64,000 bases of DNA from an uncultured Duncaniella sp. (GTDB taxonomy: Bacteria > Bacteroidota > Bacteroidia > Bacteroidales > Muribaculaceae), in the NCBI GenBank assembly GCA_910589485.1, contig CAJUSW010000006.1, forward strand, positions 1-64,000, written 5' to 3'. The stretch's first letter is position 1. Every line of letters begins with the position of its first letter. The position numbers were made by a program, and so were the translations under genes. Below the pieces are notes generated by a model. The model did not search any database. It was given only the letters and a program-made list of their open reading frames with translations, and was not told the origin of the DNA. This document shows, in pieces, positions 1 to 9,600 of this stretch.

Positions 1-51
1 AACCTCACCACGTCGATGATACTGCGAAAGTGGGAAAGTAGATAACCGCCC
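1..51 (+). rRNA. rrf: 5S ribosomal RNA, 3' end (partial)
   Basis: The first ~50 bases read like the 3' third of a 5S rRNA: a GATGATACTGCGAAAGTGGG core followed by the AAAGTAGATAACCGCC 3' strand that closes helix I. The 5' part lies outside the window. A strong intrinsic terminator follows within 10 bases, as expected for the last gene of a 16S-23S-5S operon. The exact 3' end is uncertain by a few bases. Confidence 0.88.
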
Positions 52-60
52 CTTCAAGAT

Positions 61-106
61 GAGAGAAGCGAAACCTCAGCCGAGGTCTTGCTTCTCTCTT
101 TTTTTA
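61..106 (+). terminator. rRNA operon intrinsic terminator
   Basis: The arms GAGAGAAGC (61-69) and GCTTCTCTC (90-98) pair perfectly. A smaller CCTC/GAGG hairpin sits inside, and a run of eight T follows. It sits directly after the 5S rRNA end. Confidence 0.92.
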
Positions 107-171
107 TACCATTTTGTGGCTATTTGAGTTTAATTAGTGATGTGATTCATTGATAATCCGAAAATTATCAC

Positions 172-179
172 TACCTTTG
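172..179 (+). promoter_or_regulatory. rpsA promoter, -7 element
   Basis: TACCTTTG matches the Bacteroidota sigma-ABfr -7 consensus TAnnTTTG. It lies 75 bases before the rpsA ATG, giving a leader of roughly 70 nt. Confidence 0.75.
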
Positions 180-254
180 CACCGCTTATTGCGTGACTGT
201 CACGCTTAAGCGTATTAATTAACCCTATTTTATTAACCCCATTATCCAGTTTTA

Positions 255-2063
255 ATGACTGAAGAAGTAAAAAACTCCCCACTCGAGGATTTCGATTGGG
301 AAGCCTATGCAAATGGTGAGACCAAGGGCGAGAAATCGCGCGAGGAGCTTACCAAGACCTATGATGAATCGCTCAACACCGTGCGTGACAAGGACGTAAT
401 CGAAGGTACCATCATCTCGCTCAACAAGCGTGAGGCAGTGGTTAACATCGGCTACAAGAGCGACGGCATCATCCCCATGAGCGAGTTCCGCTACAACCCC
501 GACATCAAGGTTGGCGATGTAGTAGAAGTCTTCATTGAGAACCAGGAGGACAAGAAGGGACAGCTCATTCTCTCTCACCGCAAGGCTCGCGCCGCACGCT
601 CTTGGGATCGTATCAACGAGGCCCTCGAGAAGGACGAAGTCATCAAGGGCTTCATCAAGTGCCGCACCAAGGGCGGTATGATCGTCGACGTATTCGGCAT
701 CGAGGCATTCCTCCCCGGATCGCAGATCGACGTTAAACCCATCCGCGACTACGATATCTTCGTGGGCAAGACCATGGAGTTCAAGGTCGTTAAGATCAAT
801 CAGGAATTCAAGAACGTCGTTGTCAGCCACAAGGCTCTCATCGAGGCCGAGCTCGAGCAGCAGAAGCGTGAGATCATCGCTAAGCTCGAGAAGGGTCAGG
901 TGCTCGAGGGTACCGTCAAGAACATCACTTCCTACGGTGTATTCATCGACCTGGGTGGTGTTGACGGTCTCATCCACATCACCGATCTCTCTTGGGGCCG
1001 CGTAAGCCACCCCGAGGAGGTTGTACAGCTCGATCAGAAGCTCAACGTGGTTATCCTCGACTTCGACGACGAGAAGAAGCGCATCGCTCTCGGTCTGAAG
1101 CAGCTCCTTCCCCATCCCTGGGACGCTCTCGACAGCGAGCTCAAGGTTGGCGACAAGGTTAAGGGTAAAGTTGTCGTTATGGCCGACTACGGCGCATTCG
1201 TAGAGATCGCCCCCGGCGTAGAGGGTCTGATCCACGTAAGCGAGATGTCCTGGAGCCAGCACCTCCGTTCCGCTCAGGACTTCATGAAGGTAGGCGACGA
1301 GATCGAGGCTGTAATCCTCACCCTCGACCGCGAGGACCGCAAGATGTCTCTCGGCATCAAGCAGCTCCGCAACGATCCCTGGGAGAACATCGAGACCAAG
1401 TATCCCGTGGGTTCCAAGCACACCGCTCGCGTGCGCAACTTCACTAACTTCGGTGTATTCGTAGAGATCGAGGAGGGCGTTGACGGCCTCATCCACATCT
1501 CTGACCTCTCTTGGACCAAGAAGGTTAAGCACCCCAGCGAGTTCACCCAGATCGGTGCCGACATCGATGTTCAGGTGCTCGAGATCGACAAGGAGAACCG
1601 TCGTCTCTCTCTCGGCCACAAGCAGCTCGAGGAGAATCCCTGGGATGTATTCGAGACCATCTTCACTGTTGGCTCAGTACACGAGGGCACTATCATCGAG
1701 GTTGTAGAGAAGGGCGCAGTTATCGCTCTCCCCTACGGTGTAGAGGGCTTCGCTACTCCCAAGCACCTCGTTAAGGCTGACGGCAGCCGTGCCCAGCTCG
1801 ACGAGAAGCTCGAGTTCAAGGTGCTCGAGTTCAACAAGGACTCCAAGCGCATCATCCTTTCTCACAGCCGTACTTTCGAGGACGAGCAGAAGGGTGACCG
1901 TGCCGAGCAGCCCCGCAAGCGTGACAACGCCCGTGGCGAAGGCCGTCGTGGCGGCAACCGTCGCGCTGAGGACGCTCCCGTGCTCACAACTCCTCTCGAG
2001 AAGACTACCCTCGGCGACCTCGAGGCTCTCGCAAGCCTCAAGGAGAAACTTGCCGGCAAGTAA
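255..2063 (+). CDS. rpsA: 30S ribosomal protein S1
   Basis: 602-residue S1, the ribosomal protein that binds mRNA leaders and delivers them to the 30S platform. Six S1-type OB folds can be counted. The later ones repeat patterns such as GVDGLIHITDLSW and DGLIHISDLSW, each followed by a VLEIDKE/RLSLGHKQL-type closing strand. The length is normal for a six-domain Bacteroidota S1. The C-terminus carries a basic Arg/Gly-rich stretch (about residues 540-575) and then a short helical end. The gene follows an rRNA operon, has its own TACCTTTG promoter, and is followed by a GC hairpin. The start ATG is the first one downstream of the promoter. Codon use is strongly biased, which creates long but meaningless antisense frames. 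Confidence 0.97.
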   Translation: MTEEVKNSPLEDFDWEAYANGETKGEKSREELTKTYDESLNTVRDKDVIEGTIISLNKREAVVNIGYKSDGIIPMSEFRYNPDIKVGDVVEVFIENQEDKKGQLILSHRKARAARSWDRINEALEKDEVIKGFIKCRTKGGMIVDVFGIEAFLPGSQIDVKPIRDYDIFVGKTMEFKVVKINQEFKNVVVSHKALIEAELEQQKREIIAKLEKGQVLEGTVKNITSYGVFIDLGGVDGLIHITDLSWGRVSHPEEVVQLDQKLNVVILDFDDEKKRIALGLKQLLPHPWDALDSELKVGDKVKGKVVVMADYGAFVEIAPGVEGLIHVSEMSWSQHLRSAQDFMKVGDEIEAVILTLDREDRKMSLGIKQLRNDPWENIETKYPVGSKHTARVRNFTNFGVFVEIEEGVDGLIHISDLSWTKKVKHPSEFTQIGADIDVQVLEIDKENRRLSLGHKQLEENPWDVFETIFTVGSVHEGTIIEVVEKGAVIALPYGVEGFATPKHLVKADGSRAQLDEKLEFKVLEFNKDSKRIILSHSRTFEDEQKGDRAEQPRKRDNARGEGRRGGNRRAEDAPVLTTPLEKTTLGDLEALASLKEKLAGK

Positions 2064-2091
2064 TCTCTCTTACAAGGAACGATAGATAAGG

Positions 2092-2127
2092 CAGAGGCCA
2101 TCGCCCATCAAACGGCGATGGCCTCTG
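2092..2127 (+). terminator. Hairpin downstream of rpsA
   Basis: A 14-bp perfect stem, CAGAGGCCATCGCC (2092-2105) with GGCGATGGCCTCTG (2114-2127), encloses an 8-base loop. Only TTCTAC follows, so the T-tract is poor; it is probably a transcript end or a 3'-stabilising hairpin. Confidence 0.6.
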
Positions 2128-2222
2128 TTCTACATTGTATATTCGTGATGAATGTTGATACAAGTTTGTTGAATCAAAACATATGCCCGCGTGCATAGTG
2201 GGGCTATTCGGCATAAAATTAT

Positions 2223-2230
2223 TACCTTTG
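2223..2230 (+). promoter_or_regulatory. purU promoter, -7 element
   Basis: TACCTTTG sits 18 bases before ATG 2248. It rules out the upstream in-frame ATG at 2191 as the normal start. Confidence 0.72.
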
Positions 2231-2247
2231 CACCCAAAATTCAAGAT

Positions 2248-3117
2248 ATGGAGAAGAAACACACCGATACGGCAGTACTGCGCATGCACTGCCCCGACCA
2301 GCCCGGAATCATAGCCGTAATAACCGAATTCATAACCTCCAACCGTGGTAATATCCTGTATCTCGACCAGTACGTCGATCGTGCTGAGGGGATATTCTAT
2401 ATGCGCGTGGAATGGGATCTCGACGGCTTTCTCATCCCCAAGGAGAAGCTCAAGGAGTATTTCGAGACTCTCTACGGAAAACGCTATCAGCTCACCCATC
2501 GTCTCAGCTTCACAAGCCACCGTCAGCGCATGGCCATATTCGTGTCCAAGATGTCACATTGCATCTATGACCTGCTCTCGCGCTACACAGCCGGCGAGTG
2601 GGATGTGGAGATCCCGGTGATCATCTCCAATCATCCCGATCTGGCCGAGGTGGGGCGGCAGTTCAACATCCCCTTCGAGGTGGTGCCTGTGACACGTGAG
2701 AACAAGGCCGAGATGGAGCAGAAGGAGTTTGAGATCCTCGACCGCTATGGAGTGGACTTCATCGTGCTCGCTCGCTACATGCAGGTGTTGTCCGAGGACT
2801 TCATCAACCGTTATCCCAACCATATCATAAATATCCACCATTCGTTCCTCCCGGCCTTTATCGGAGCCAAGCCCTATCATCAGGCGTTCGAGCGTGGTGT
2901 GAAGCTCATCGGAGCCACCAGCCACTACGTCACCACCGATCTTGATGCCGGTCCCATCATCGAGCAGGACACCACGCGCATCACCCATAAGGACACTGTG
3001 GAGGATCTGGTGAAGAAGGGTCGCGATCTTGAGAAGATAGTGCTGTCGCATGCCGTGGAGAAACATATCCAGCGCAAGATCCTCACCTATGCCAACAAGA
3101 CTGTGGTATTCTCGTGA
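2248..3117 (+). CDS. purU: Formyltetrahydrofolate deformylase
   Basis: 289-residue enzyme that hydrolyses 10-formyl-THF to formate and THF, balancing one-carbon pools and supplying formate for purine synthesis. An N-terminal ACT-type regulatory domain (about residues 8-85, with CPDQPGIIAVITEFI) is followed by a formyltransferase fold carrying the catalytic-region signature NIHHSFLPAF and the GATSHYVTTDLDAGPIIEQ block. The open frame extends upstream to 2191, but the promoter at 2223-2230 lies inside that extension, so ATG 2248 is chosen. It stands alone between rpsA and glmS. Confidence 0.95.
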   Translation: MEKKHTDTAVLRMHCPDQPGIIAVITEFITSNRGNILYLDQYVDRAEGIFYMRVEWDLDGFLIPKEKLKEYFETLYGKRYQLTHRLSFTSHRQRMAIFVSKMSHCIYDLLSRYTAGEWDVEIPVIISNHPDLAEVGRQFNIPFEVVPVTRENKAEMEQKEFEILDRYGVDFIVLARYMQVLSEDFINRYPNHIINIHHSFLPAFIGAKPYHQAFERGVKLIGATSHYVTTDLDAGPIIEQDTTRITHKDTVEDLVKKGRDLEKIVLSHAVEKHIQRKILTYANKTVVFS

Positions 3118-3172
3118 TATTCCCCGTGCCCACTTGATTTTTACACCATTAGGAAATTTCAAATATTTTCTA

Positions 3173-3180
3173 TAACTTTG
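3173..3180 (+). promoter_or_regulatory. glmS promoter, -7 element
   Basis: TAACTTTG fits TAnnTTTG and lies 89 bases before the glmS ATG. The resulting leader contains a terminator-like hairpin. Confidence 0.7.
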
Positions 3181-3196
3181 CAAAAATAATGAATGC

Positions 3197-3233
3197 ATGC
3201 CTCATCCCGACGCCCGGGATAAGGCATGATTTT
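3197..3233 (+). promoter_or_regulatory. Hairpin with T-run in the glmS leader (attenuator-like)
   Basis: ATGCC..ATCCC (3197-3208) pairs with GGGAT..GGCAT (3216-3227), and TTTT follows at once. A perfect 12-bp palindrome TTTTACGTAAAA (3230-3241) overlaps the end. The hairpin sits between promoter and start codon, so it could terminate or attenuate transcription. It does not resemble the glmS ribozyme. The regulatory role is inferred only. Confidence 0.45.
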
Positions 3234-3268
3234 ACGTAAAATTATAATTATATTTATATTTTCGCTAT

Positions 3269-5116
3269 ATGTGTGGAATTGTAGGCTACCTCGGCTCCAA
3301 CGGAGCTTATGAGATACTGATACAAGGACTTAAAAGACTTGAATACCGCGGATATGATTCCGCCGGTGTTGCGCTTGTCACCCCTGCCGGTGATCTTAAC
3401 GTGCATAAATCGCAGGGTAAGGTCGCCAATCTTGAGCAGGTTGCAGCCGCCGGCTGTATCGACGGATCATTGGGCATAGCCCACACCCGCTGGGCTACCC
3501 ACGGTGAGCCCAACGATGTGAACGCTCACCCCCATGTGTCGCAGAGCGGTGATATCGCTCTCGTTCACAATGGAACTATCGAGAACTATTCCGTGCTCAA
3601 GACCGCCCTGGAGGAGCATGGATACTCTTTCAAGAGCGAGACCGACACCGAGGTGCTGGTGCAGCTCATCGACTATATCAAGTCTACCTCCAATTGCTCG
3701 CTCGAGGAGGCTGTGCGCGAGGCCCTGCTCCAGGTGGAGGGTGCCTATGCCGTGGCCGTAGTCGAGAAGAACGATCCCGATAAACTGGTAGTGGCCCGCA
3801 AGAGCTCGCCGCTCGTGATCGGTGTGGGCGAGAACGAGACATTCATCGCCTCCGACGCTACCCCCATCATCGGCTATACCGACCAGGTGATCTATCTCAA
3901 GGATAACGAGATGGCTGTGATACGCCGTGACCAGCCTCTGGCCATCACATCGATTGACTCGAACATCCCATCGACCATCGACATCCAGAAGCTCAAGCTT
4001 TCGCTTGCCCAGCTCGAGAAGGGCGGATATGACACCTTCATGCTCAAGGAGATCTTCGAGCAGCCCAACACCCTTCGCGACTGTCTGCGCGGACGCATTT
4101 CGTCCGACTGCTCTCATGTGACCCTCTCGGGCGTGGAGCTTAACAAGGAGAAATTCCTCCAGGCCGAGCGCATCACCCTCGTGGCATGTGGAACATCATG
4201 GCACGCCGCTCTTATCGGCAAGCGTCTCATCCAGGACTTCTGCAAGATCCCCGTGGAGGTAGAGTATGCATCCGAGTTCCGTTACGGCAACCCCGTGCTC
4301 AATGAGAAGGATATTGTGATCTCCATCTCCCAGTCGGGCGAGACCGCCGACACACTGGCAGCCATACAGCTTGCCAAGGAGAAGGGAGCGTTTGTCTACG
4401 GCGTGTGCAACGTGGTGGGCGCATCTATCCCCCGCAACACCGATTCCGGCACATATATCCACGTGGGTCCCGAGATCGGCGTGGCCTCCACCAAGGCTTT
4501 CACCGGCCAGGTGACTGTGCTCACGCTCCTCGCTCTCGCAGTGGGTCAGCTGCGAGGAATGGTCGATTCCGAGACCGTCAAGCAGGTTGCCACAGCCCTG
4601 AAGGCTATGCCAAAGATTATAAAGGAGACTCTGAAGTGTGATCCGGAGGTACAGAACATCTCGCGCATGTTCACCTACGCTCACAACTTCCTGTATCTTG
4701 GTCGCGGATATAATTATCCCACGGCCCTTGAGGGAGCCCTCAAGCTCAAGGAGATCTCCTACATCCATGCCGAGGGTTATCCCGCAGCCGAGATGAAGCA
4801 TGGCCCCATCGCCCTTATTGACCACGAGATGCCGAGCGTGATCATCGCCCCCAGCGATTCGCTTTACGACAAGATCATCTCCAATGTCCAGCAGGTGAAG
4901 AGCCGTGGCGGAGCCGTAGTGGCTATAGTATCCAAGGGCAATACCGCCATGAACGATATCGCCGACTACTGCATCGAGATCCCCGAGGTGCCCGAGTGCC
5001 TCACTCCCCTTGTAGCCTCGATCCCCTTGCAGCTGCTCGCCTACTACATTGCCGTGAACAAGGGCAAGAATGTGGACCAGCCCCGCAACCTCGCCAAATC
5101 CGTCACCGTCGAGTAA
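3269..5116 (+). CDS. glmS: Glutamine-fructose-6-phosphate aminotransferase (isomerising)
   Basis: 615 residues. It makes glucosamine-6-phosphate from fructose-6-phosphate and glutamine, the first committed step to UDP-GlcNAc, peptidoglycan and LPS. It starts MCGIVGYLG, so Cys2 becomes the N-terminal nucleophile of the glutaminase domain, with HTRWATHG and HNGTIENY downstream. Two SIS sugar-isomerase domains follow (about 285-430 and 455-600), including SQSGETADTLAAI and the C-terminal LAKSVTVE. The length is normal. It has its own promoter with a structured leader and ends at a bidirectional terminator shared with the facing SusD gene. Confidence 0.97.
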   Translation: MCGIVGYLGSNGAYEILIQGLKRLEYRGYDSAGVALVTPAGDLNVHKSQGKVANLEQVAAAGCIDGSLGIAHTRWATHGEPNDVNAHPHVSQSGDIALVHNGTIENYSVLKTALEEHGYSFKSETDTEVLVQLIDYIKSTSNCSLEEAVREALLQVEGAYAVAVVEKNDPDKLVVARKSSPLVIGVGENETFIASDATPIIGYTDQVIYLKDNEMAVIRRDQPLAITSIDSNIPSTIDIQKLKLSLAQLEKGGYDTFMLKEIFEQPNTLRDCLRGRISSDCSHVTLSGVELNKEKFLQAERITLVACGTSWHAALIGKRLIQDFCKIPVEVEYASEFRYGNPVLNEKDIVISISQSGETADTLAAIQLAKEKGAFVYGVCNVVGASIPRNTDSGTYIHVGPEIGVASTKAFTGQVTVLTLLALAVGQLRGMVDSETVKQVATALKAMPKIIKETLKCDPEVQNISRMFTYAHNFLYLGRGYNYPTALEGALKLKEISYIHAEGYPAAEMKHGPIALIDHEMPSVIIAPSDSLYDKIISNVQQVKSRGGAVVAIVSKGNTAMNDIADYCIEIPEVPECLTPLVASIPLQLLAYYIAVNKGKNVDQPRNLAKSVTVE

Positions 5117-5140
5117 ACCGTCATAGCGGTTATCGAGAAT

Positions 5141-5192
5141 AAAAAAATATCCCGGAGCCAATTCATAATGAAAGGCTCCGGGATATTTTTTT
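5141..5192. terminator. Bidirectional terminator between glmS and SusD
   Basis: The 19-base arms at 5141-5159 and 5174-5192 are perfect inverted repeats (A-run, ATATCCCGGAGCC; GGCTCCGGGATAT, T-run). Each strand therefore shows a GC stem with a T-tract, serving both converging transcripts. Confidence 0.92.
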
Positions 5193-5206
5193 ACGGATCG
5201 GGGTAC

Positions 5207-6631
5207 TTACATATCTACGGTCTGGGTGATGGGATTGTTGCCTGGATTATTGAGTACCTGTATGGTATACGGCATGATCCACATGTGGGAATCGGGTTTC
5301 AGGGTGTAGGTGACACCGTCGATGGTCTTGGTGAGGGTGCGGGGATACAGGCCCTCCTTGTTGAGACGGCGGTAGTCGCAGAATATCACCTGGGTCTGCA
5401 CAAACTCGTTGGCCTTGTCATCGATAATCTTGTTGATGGCTTCGGTCTGGTCGGCGGCTGTAAGGGCGGTGTACTTCTCGGGGAGGAAACGGGTGCGGCG
5501 CACGGTGTTGACGGTCTCGAGTGCATCCTGCCACTCTCCGGCTCGGGCCTGGCACTCGGCCTTGATATAATACATCTCGGCCGAACGTATGCCACCGTAA
5601 TTGGGCACGTTGCCGTATATGCCACGGTAATACTCTATGCCTGAGGCGTTGATGAAGTGTCGCCAGTGGCCTATGAGACGTATGTCGCCATCCTCAAACC
5701 GAGCGGCGCGTTCAGGCGATAGAGCAAGGGTGAGATTCTTGATGCCGGGCCAGAAATTGGTCGAGGCTTCGTGATAGATATAGTTCTCGCAGTTGTCCAC
5801 CTCGGGATTGACTTGGGTCGAGGGGTCCCACTCCTCCACATCCTCGATGCGGGCTTTCTCATCGTTGTAGAACTTCACCCAGTCATACAGGCTGTCATTT
5901 ATCGCGAGGGCCTCCTCGGCGGCCTTGCGGGCTTCGGTGTAGTTGCCCATCGACAGATATACACGTGCCAGCATACCGTATCCGGCCGCCTGGGTGGGGT
6001 GTACGATTGTCTCACCATGATCGGGCAGATAAGGTATGGCCGATGTCAGGTCGGCAATCATCTGGTCATACACCTGCTGGAGCGTGGCCTGGGGTGATGG
6101 TGCCTCCACCGAAGCCGACAGCACCAGGGGCACAGAGAGTTTATCCTTGGTGTCGCTCCAATACTGGTCGGCATGATAGTTCACGATGTAGAAATAGGTC
6201 ATGGCGCGGAGCACCTTGGCCTGGGCCTCAAGCATATGCCGTTGCTGATCGGTGGCATTGGTAGAGTTCATGGCTTCCTCGGCAATGAGATTCCAGTAGA
6301 ACATCATCTCATATGCGCTGTAATAGGCGAAATGGTCGCTGTTGTTGATAAGCGTGCGGTTCACATCTTCCTGATACAGATAGTTGGCGCGGGTCAGCTC
6401 ATTGTTGTTGAGCGCGCTTGGAGTGCGGAAATAATCGCCGATGAGAAACAGCTGTTGCTCCGTCTCGTAGTACGAGGCATAGGTGTTGCGCATGAAAGCG
6501 TTGTAATCCTCCCAGGTGGTAGGGATTTTCTGCCCTTTGGGTATCTCGTTGAGAAAGTCGTTGCAGGCGGTGGCTGAGATCAGCACACAGGCGAGAGCGG
6601 CTTTGGATAATATGTTGGATATGAGTTTCAT
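5207..6631 (-). CDS. SusD/RagB-like outer-membrane nutrient-binding lipoprotein
   Basis: About 474 residues. A SusD-type surface lipoprotein that caps a SusC channel and captures ligand. The N-terminus MKLISNILSKAALACVL ends in lipobox ATAC, followed by DFLNEIPKGQKIPTTWEDY, the usual SusD opening. TPR-like helices occupy the first half, with the RagB/SusD C-terminal domain after (RSAEMYYIKAECQARAG). ATG 6631 gives the cleaner signal peptide; ATG 6643, four codons upstream, is possible. It lies about 20 bases behind its SusC partner and ends at the bidirectional terminator. No enzyme gene accompanies the pair, so the ligand cannot be read from context. Confidence 0.9.
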   Translation of the reverse strand: MKLISNILSKAALACVLISATACNDFLNEIPKGQKIPTTWEDYNAFMRNTYASYYETEQQLFLIGDYFRTPSALNNNELTRANYLYQEDVNRTLINNSDHFAYYSAYEMMFYWNLIAEEAMNSTNATDQQRHMLEAQAKVLRAMTYFYIVNYHADQYWSDTKDKLSVPLVLSASVEAPSPQATLQQVYDQMIADLTSAIPYLPDHGETIVHPTQAAGYGMLARVYLSMGNYTEARKAAEEALAINDSLYDWVKFYNDEKARIEDVEEWDPSTQVNPEVDNCENYIYHEASTNFWPGIKNLTLALSPERAARFEDGDIRLIGHWRHFINASGIEYYRGIYGNVPNYGGIRSAEMYYIKAECQARAGEWQDALETVNTVRRTRFLPEKYTALTAADQTEAINKIIDDKANEFVQTQVIFCDYRRLNKEGLYPRTLTKTIDGVTYTLKPDSHMWIMPYTIQVLNNPGNNPITQTVDM

Positions 6632-6652
6632 TTTAATTGACATGTTTTTACA

Positions 6653-9600
6653 TTAGAATCCGAGGTTGAGACCAAACACAAAGTTGGGATTTTCATAGGC
6701 CTGGAGCGCATAGCGGGCCTTGTGATCCATAGCTATGGTGGCTACATTCTCGATCGAGAATCTGAATTTGGCCTGTCTCAGATAAGCCGGACGGCATATC
6801 TGGGCCGGGAGCAGATAGGAGACGCCTATATCACGGATGCGAATGTTGGAGGCATCATGGATGAAGAGGTCGGAGTAACGGTAGATAGTGTTACGGTAGG
6901 TGTTGTAATTGGCGTTATCGTTGGAGAAGAGTAGTCGTGGCACGTCGGTATATGCCTCGTCGCCGGGCTGTTTCCATGCCTGCATGATGCCTGCCGCAGT
7001 GGTGTTGATGCGGCCCGAGGTCATGGAGATGGTGGGGGTGACGGTATCGCGGAGCTTATGGCCGAAAGCAAATGTGATCATGGCCGAGAACTCGAGTCCT
7101 TTCCACCTTACTACGTTGGAGAACGATCCGCTGTGGACGGGCACAGTGGTGCCGCAGTAGACGATGGCATTGACATCGCGCACATCCTCGGTGGTGACAT
7201 TTCCCTCCGCATCATATATCTGTGGCTCACCCTCGGGGCTCACACCGGCCCAGCGGTAGGCGTAGATCGCGTTGTAGGGATTATCGATGGTGGGGTAGGA
7301 GGTGGGAAGGGTGAGACGCGAATCATAGTTGGAAGGATTGATCGAGACGCTCTTGACCCTGTTGTGGTTGATGGCATAGAGCAGGGTGGAGGTCCACACC
7401 ACGTTGGAGTTGCGCACAGGCTGCCCCGAGAAGCTGAACTCGACGCCCTGGTTGTTCATGGCGCCGTTGTTGGTGGTCAGGGTCGTGAAACCGAATCCCT
7501 GGGTGGGCGAGCCGTTGATGATGGCGAGCAGGTCGGTACTCTTTTTGTGATAATAGTCGATGCTACCCCACAGGCGGTTGCGCAACAGGTCGAAATCAAC
7601 ACCCACGTTGATGGTGCGGGTCTTTTCCCAGCGTATATCCTTGTTAGGGGGAGCTATCACCATACCCACGGTGCCGAGATTGCCGTTGGAGTACTCGGCG
7701 GTCATGTATGGCGCTGTGTTGCGGCCGATGTTACCGCCGATACCGTAGGAGGCGCGGAGCATGAGATTGTTGATCCATGACACCTCGTTGAGAAATACCT
7801 CGCGGTTCATGTTCCAGCTTGCTCCGATCGACCAGATGGGTTTGTTCTGATATTTCGAGCTTGTGCCCCACAGGTTGGAGCGGTCCCAGCGCAGAGAGCC
7901 TGTGAGATTGTACTTGTCGTCATACGAGTAGGATGCGTTGCCGTAGAAGGATACGAAACGGTTGGAAACCTCGCGCAACGACTCGTAGTTGGAGATGTTG
8001 AAGCTCTGTGATCCCAACAGTGATGAGAAATAGTATCCGAGAGTCTGCTGGTCGTAGGGCTTCCATGAGAGCAGTTCGGGATCATATCCGAAATATGAGT
8101 TATCGGTGTAGGTGATGCGGCTGTCGCGCACCTCCTGGCCTATGAAAGCGAGGATGTTGTGACGGTCGGCCAGACGGTAGTTGAAGTTGAGCTGTTGACG
8201 GAAGTTGTAGCCGCGCTGTTTCATGGAGGTGCGGTACATCATGTCGCCCTCGGGCAGATTGTAGTTCAGACCGTAATAGTCCTTGGTCACGAAATTGTTG
8301 AGCAGGCTGTTGATGTCATAGCTGTAGCGGTTGCGCAGATACTCGGTGTCGTAGTTGGAGGTCTCGTACTGGAACTGCACAGTGTAGTTGAGCCAATTGG
8401 TGAAGTCGAAACGAAGCTTGGCGAATGCGCGGGTCTCGAGAGTCTTCCCCTTGGAGCGTCCCCAGTTGAGCTCGTTCATGGGATTGAGGGTTTCGGTCAC
8501 CATGCCGTTCAGTGCTATCAGCTCGCGGCGGTTGGCGTCACCCTGGGCCGGAGCGTCGATATAACTGCCGTCGGCGGCCACGAGGCCGTTGTAGGGGAGG
8601 AACGAGAATCCGGGATTGAGCAGATCGTAGTTCTGGAGGTTTTCGCGTCCGTATTTCAGATATGCGCCCAGGTCGAGAGTGAGCCAGTCGGTGATCTTCA
8701 TCATGTCGGTGACATTCAGGCCGAGCGAATGGTCGCCGTGGTTCACATCCTCATAGTTGTGTTTCCAGAAAGTGGCCGAGGCGTTGAAGCTGTTGCGGTC
8801 CGACGACTGGGCCACGCGCAGATTGTACTGCTGGTGGAATGGATTGCGTTTGCCATATTTCTGGGCCTGGTCGTAATACTGATAGCCCAGTGTGGCGAGC
8901 GAATTGAGTCGGGCATTGCCCTCATCCATCGACATCTCGCCGGTGTACATGTCGAGCAGGGTGTTCACACCCATGCTTAGTTCTGATCCCAGGCGCAGGT
9001 CGCCGGCTACCTTGGCGGCCGATGCTCCGCCGGCCAGAAGGTCGGGATACTGGGCAGCCCAGGCGCGCTCGATCGCTACGATGTCGGCCGAGTTGGTGAG
9101 ATTCTTGACGTAATTGGACGACTTCTGCACAGTGAAGGTCGATGAGAAGCTGACCTCGGGCTTACCCACCTGAGCCTTTTTGGTGGTTATGACAATCACA
9201 CCATTGGCGGCACGCGCACCATAGATCGAGGCTGCGGCGGCATCCTTGAGCACAGTCACGCTCTCGATATCCTCGGGGTTGAGGTCGGGCATGTTCTCGG
9301 TGGTCTCGCCTATGCGGTTGAGCGAAGTGTTCTCCACGGGGAAACCATCGATCACCACCAGCGGGTTGGCCACGGCACGCATGGTGGTGACTCCGCGTAT
9401 CTTGCCGTCGACATATCCCACGATATTGCCCTCGAGTATATCCTCGAGATTATCCATGCGGCGCAGCTGAAGAGTCTCTCCCGAGATTTTCTGAAAAGCG
9501 CCTGTCGACTGGGCCTTGGAGATGGTGGAGTATCCTGTCACCATCACCTCGTCGAGCATGGTCTCGTTGTCATAGAGTGTGACATCGTAGGTCCTGGACT

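Noticed and set aside
252..1619. 455-codon open frame antisense to rpsA
   Set aside because: It mirrors the strongly biased codons of rpsA. The predicted product is an acidic Leu/Val/Asp-rich string with no domain, and rpsA is unambiguous on the other strand.
3181..3268. glmS ribozyme riboswitch
   Set aside because: The leader is under 90 bases with a single short hairpin. The conserved pseudoknotted ribozyme core is not present.
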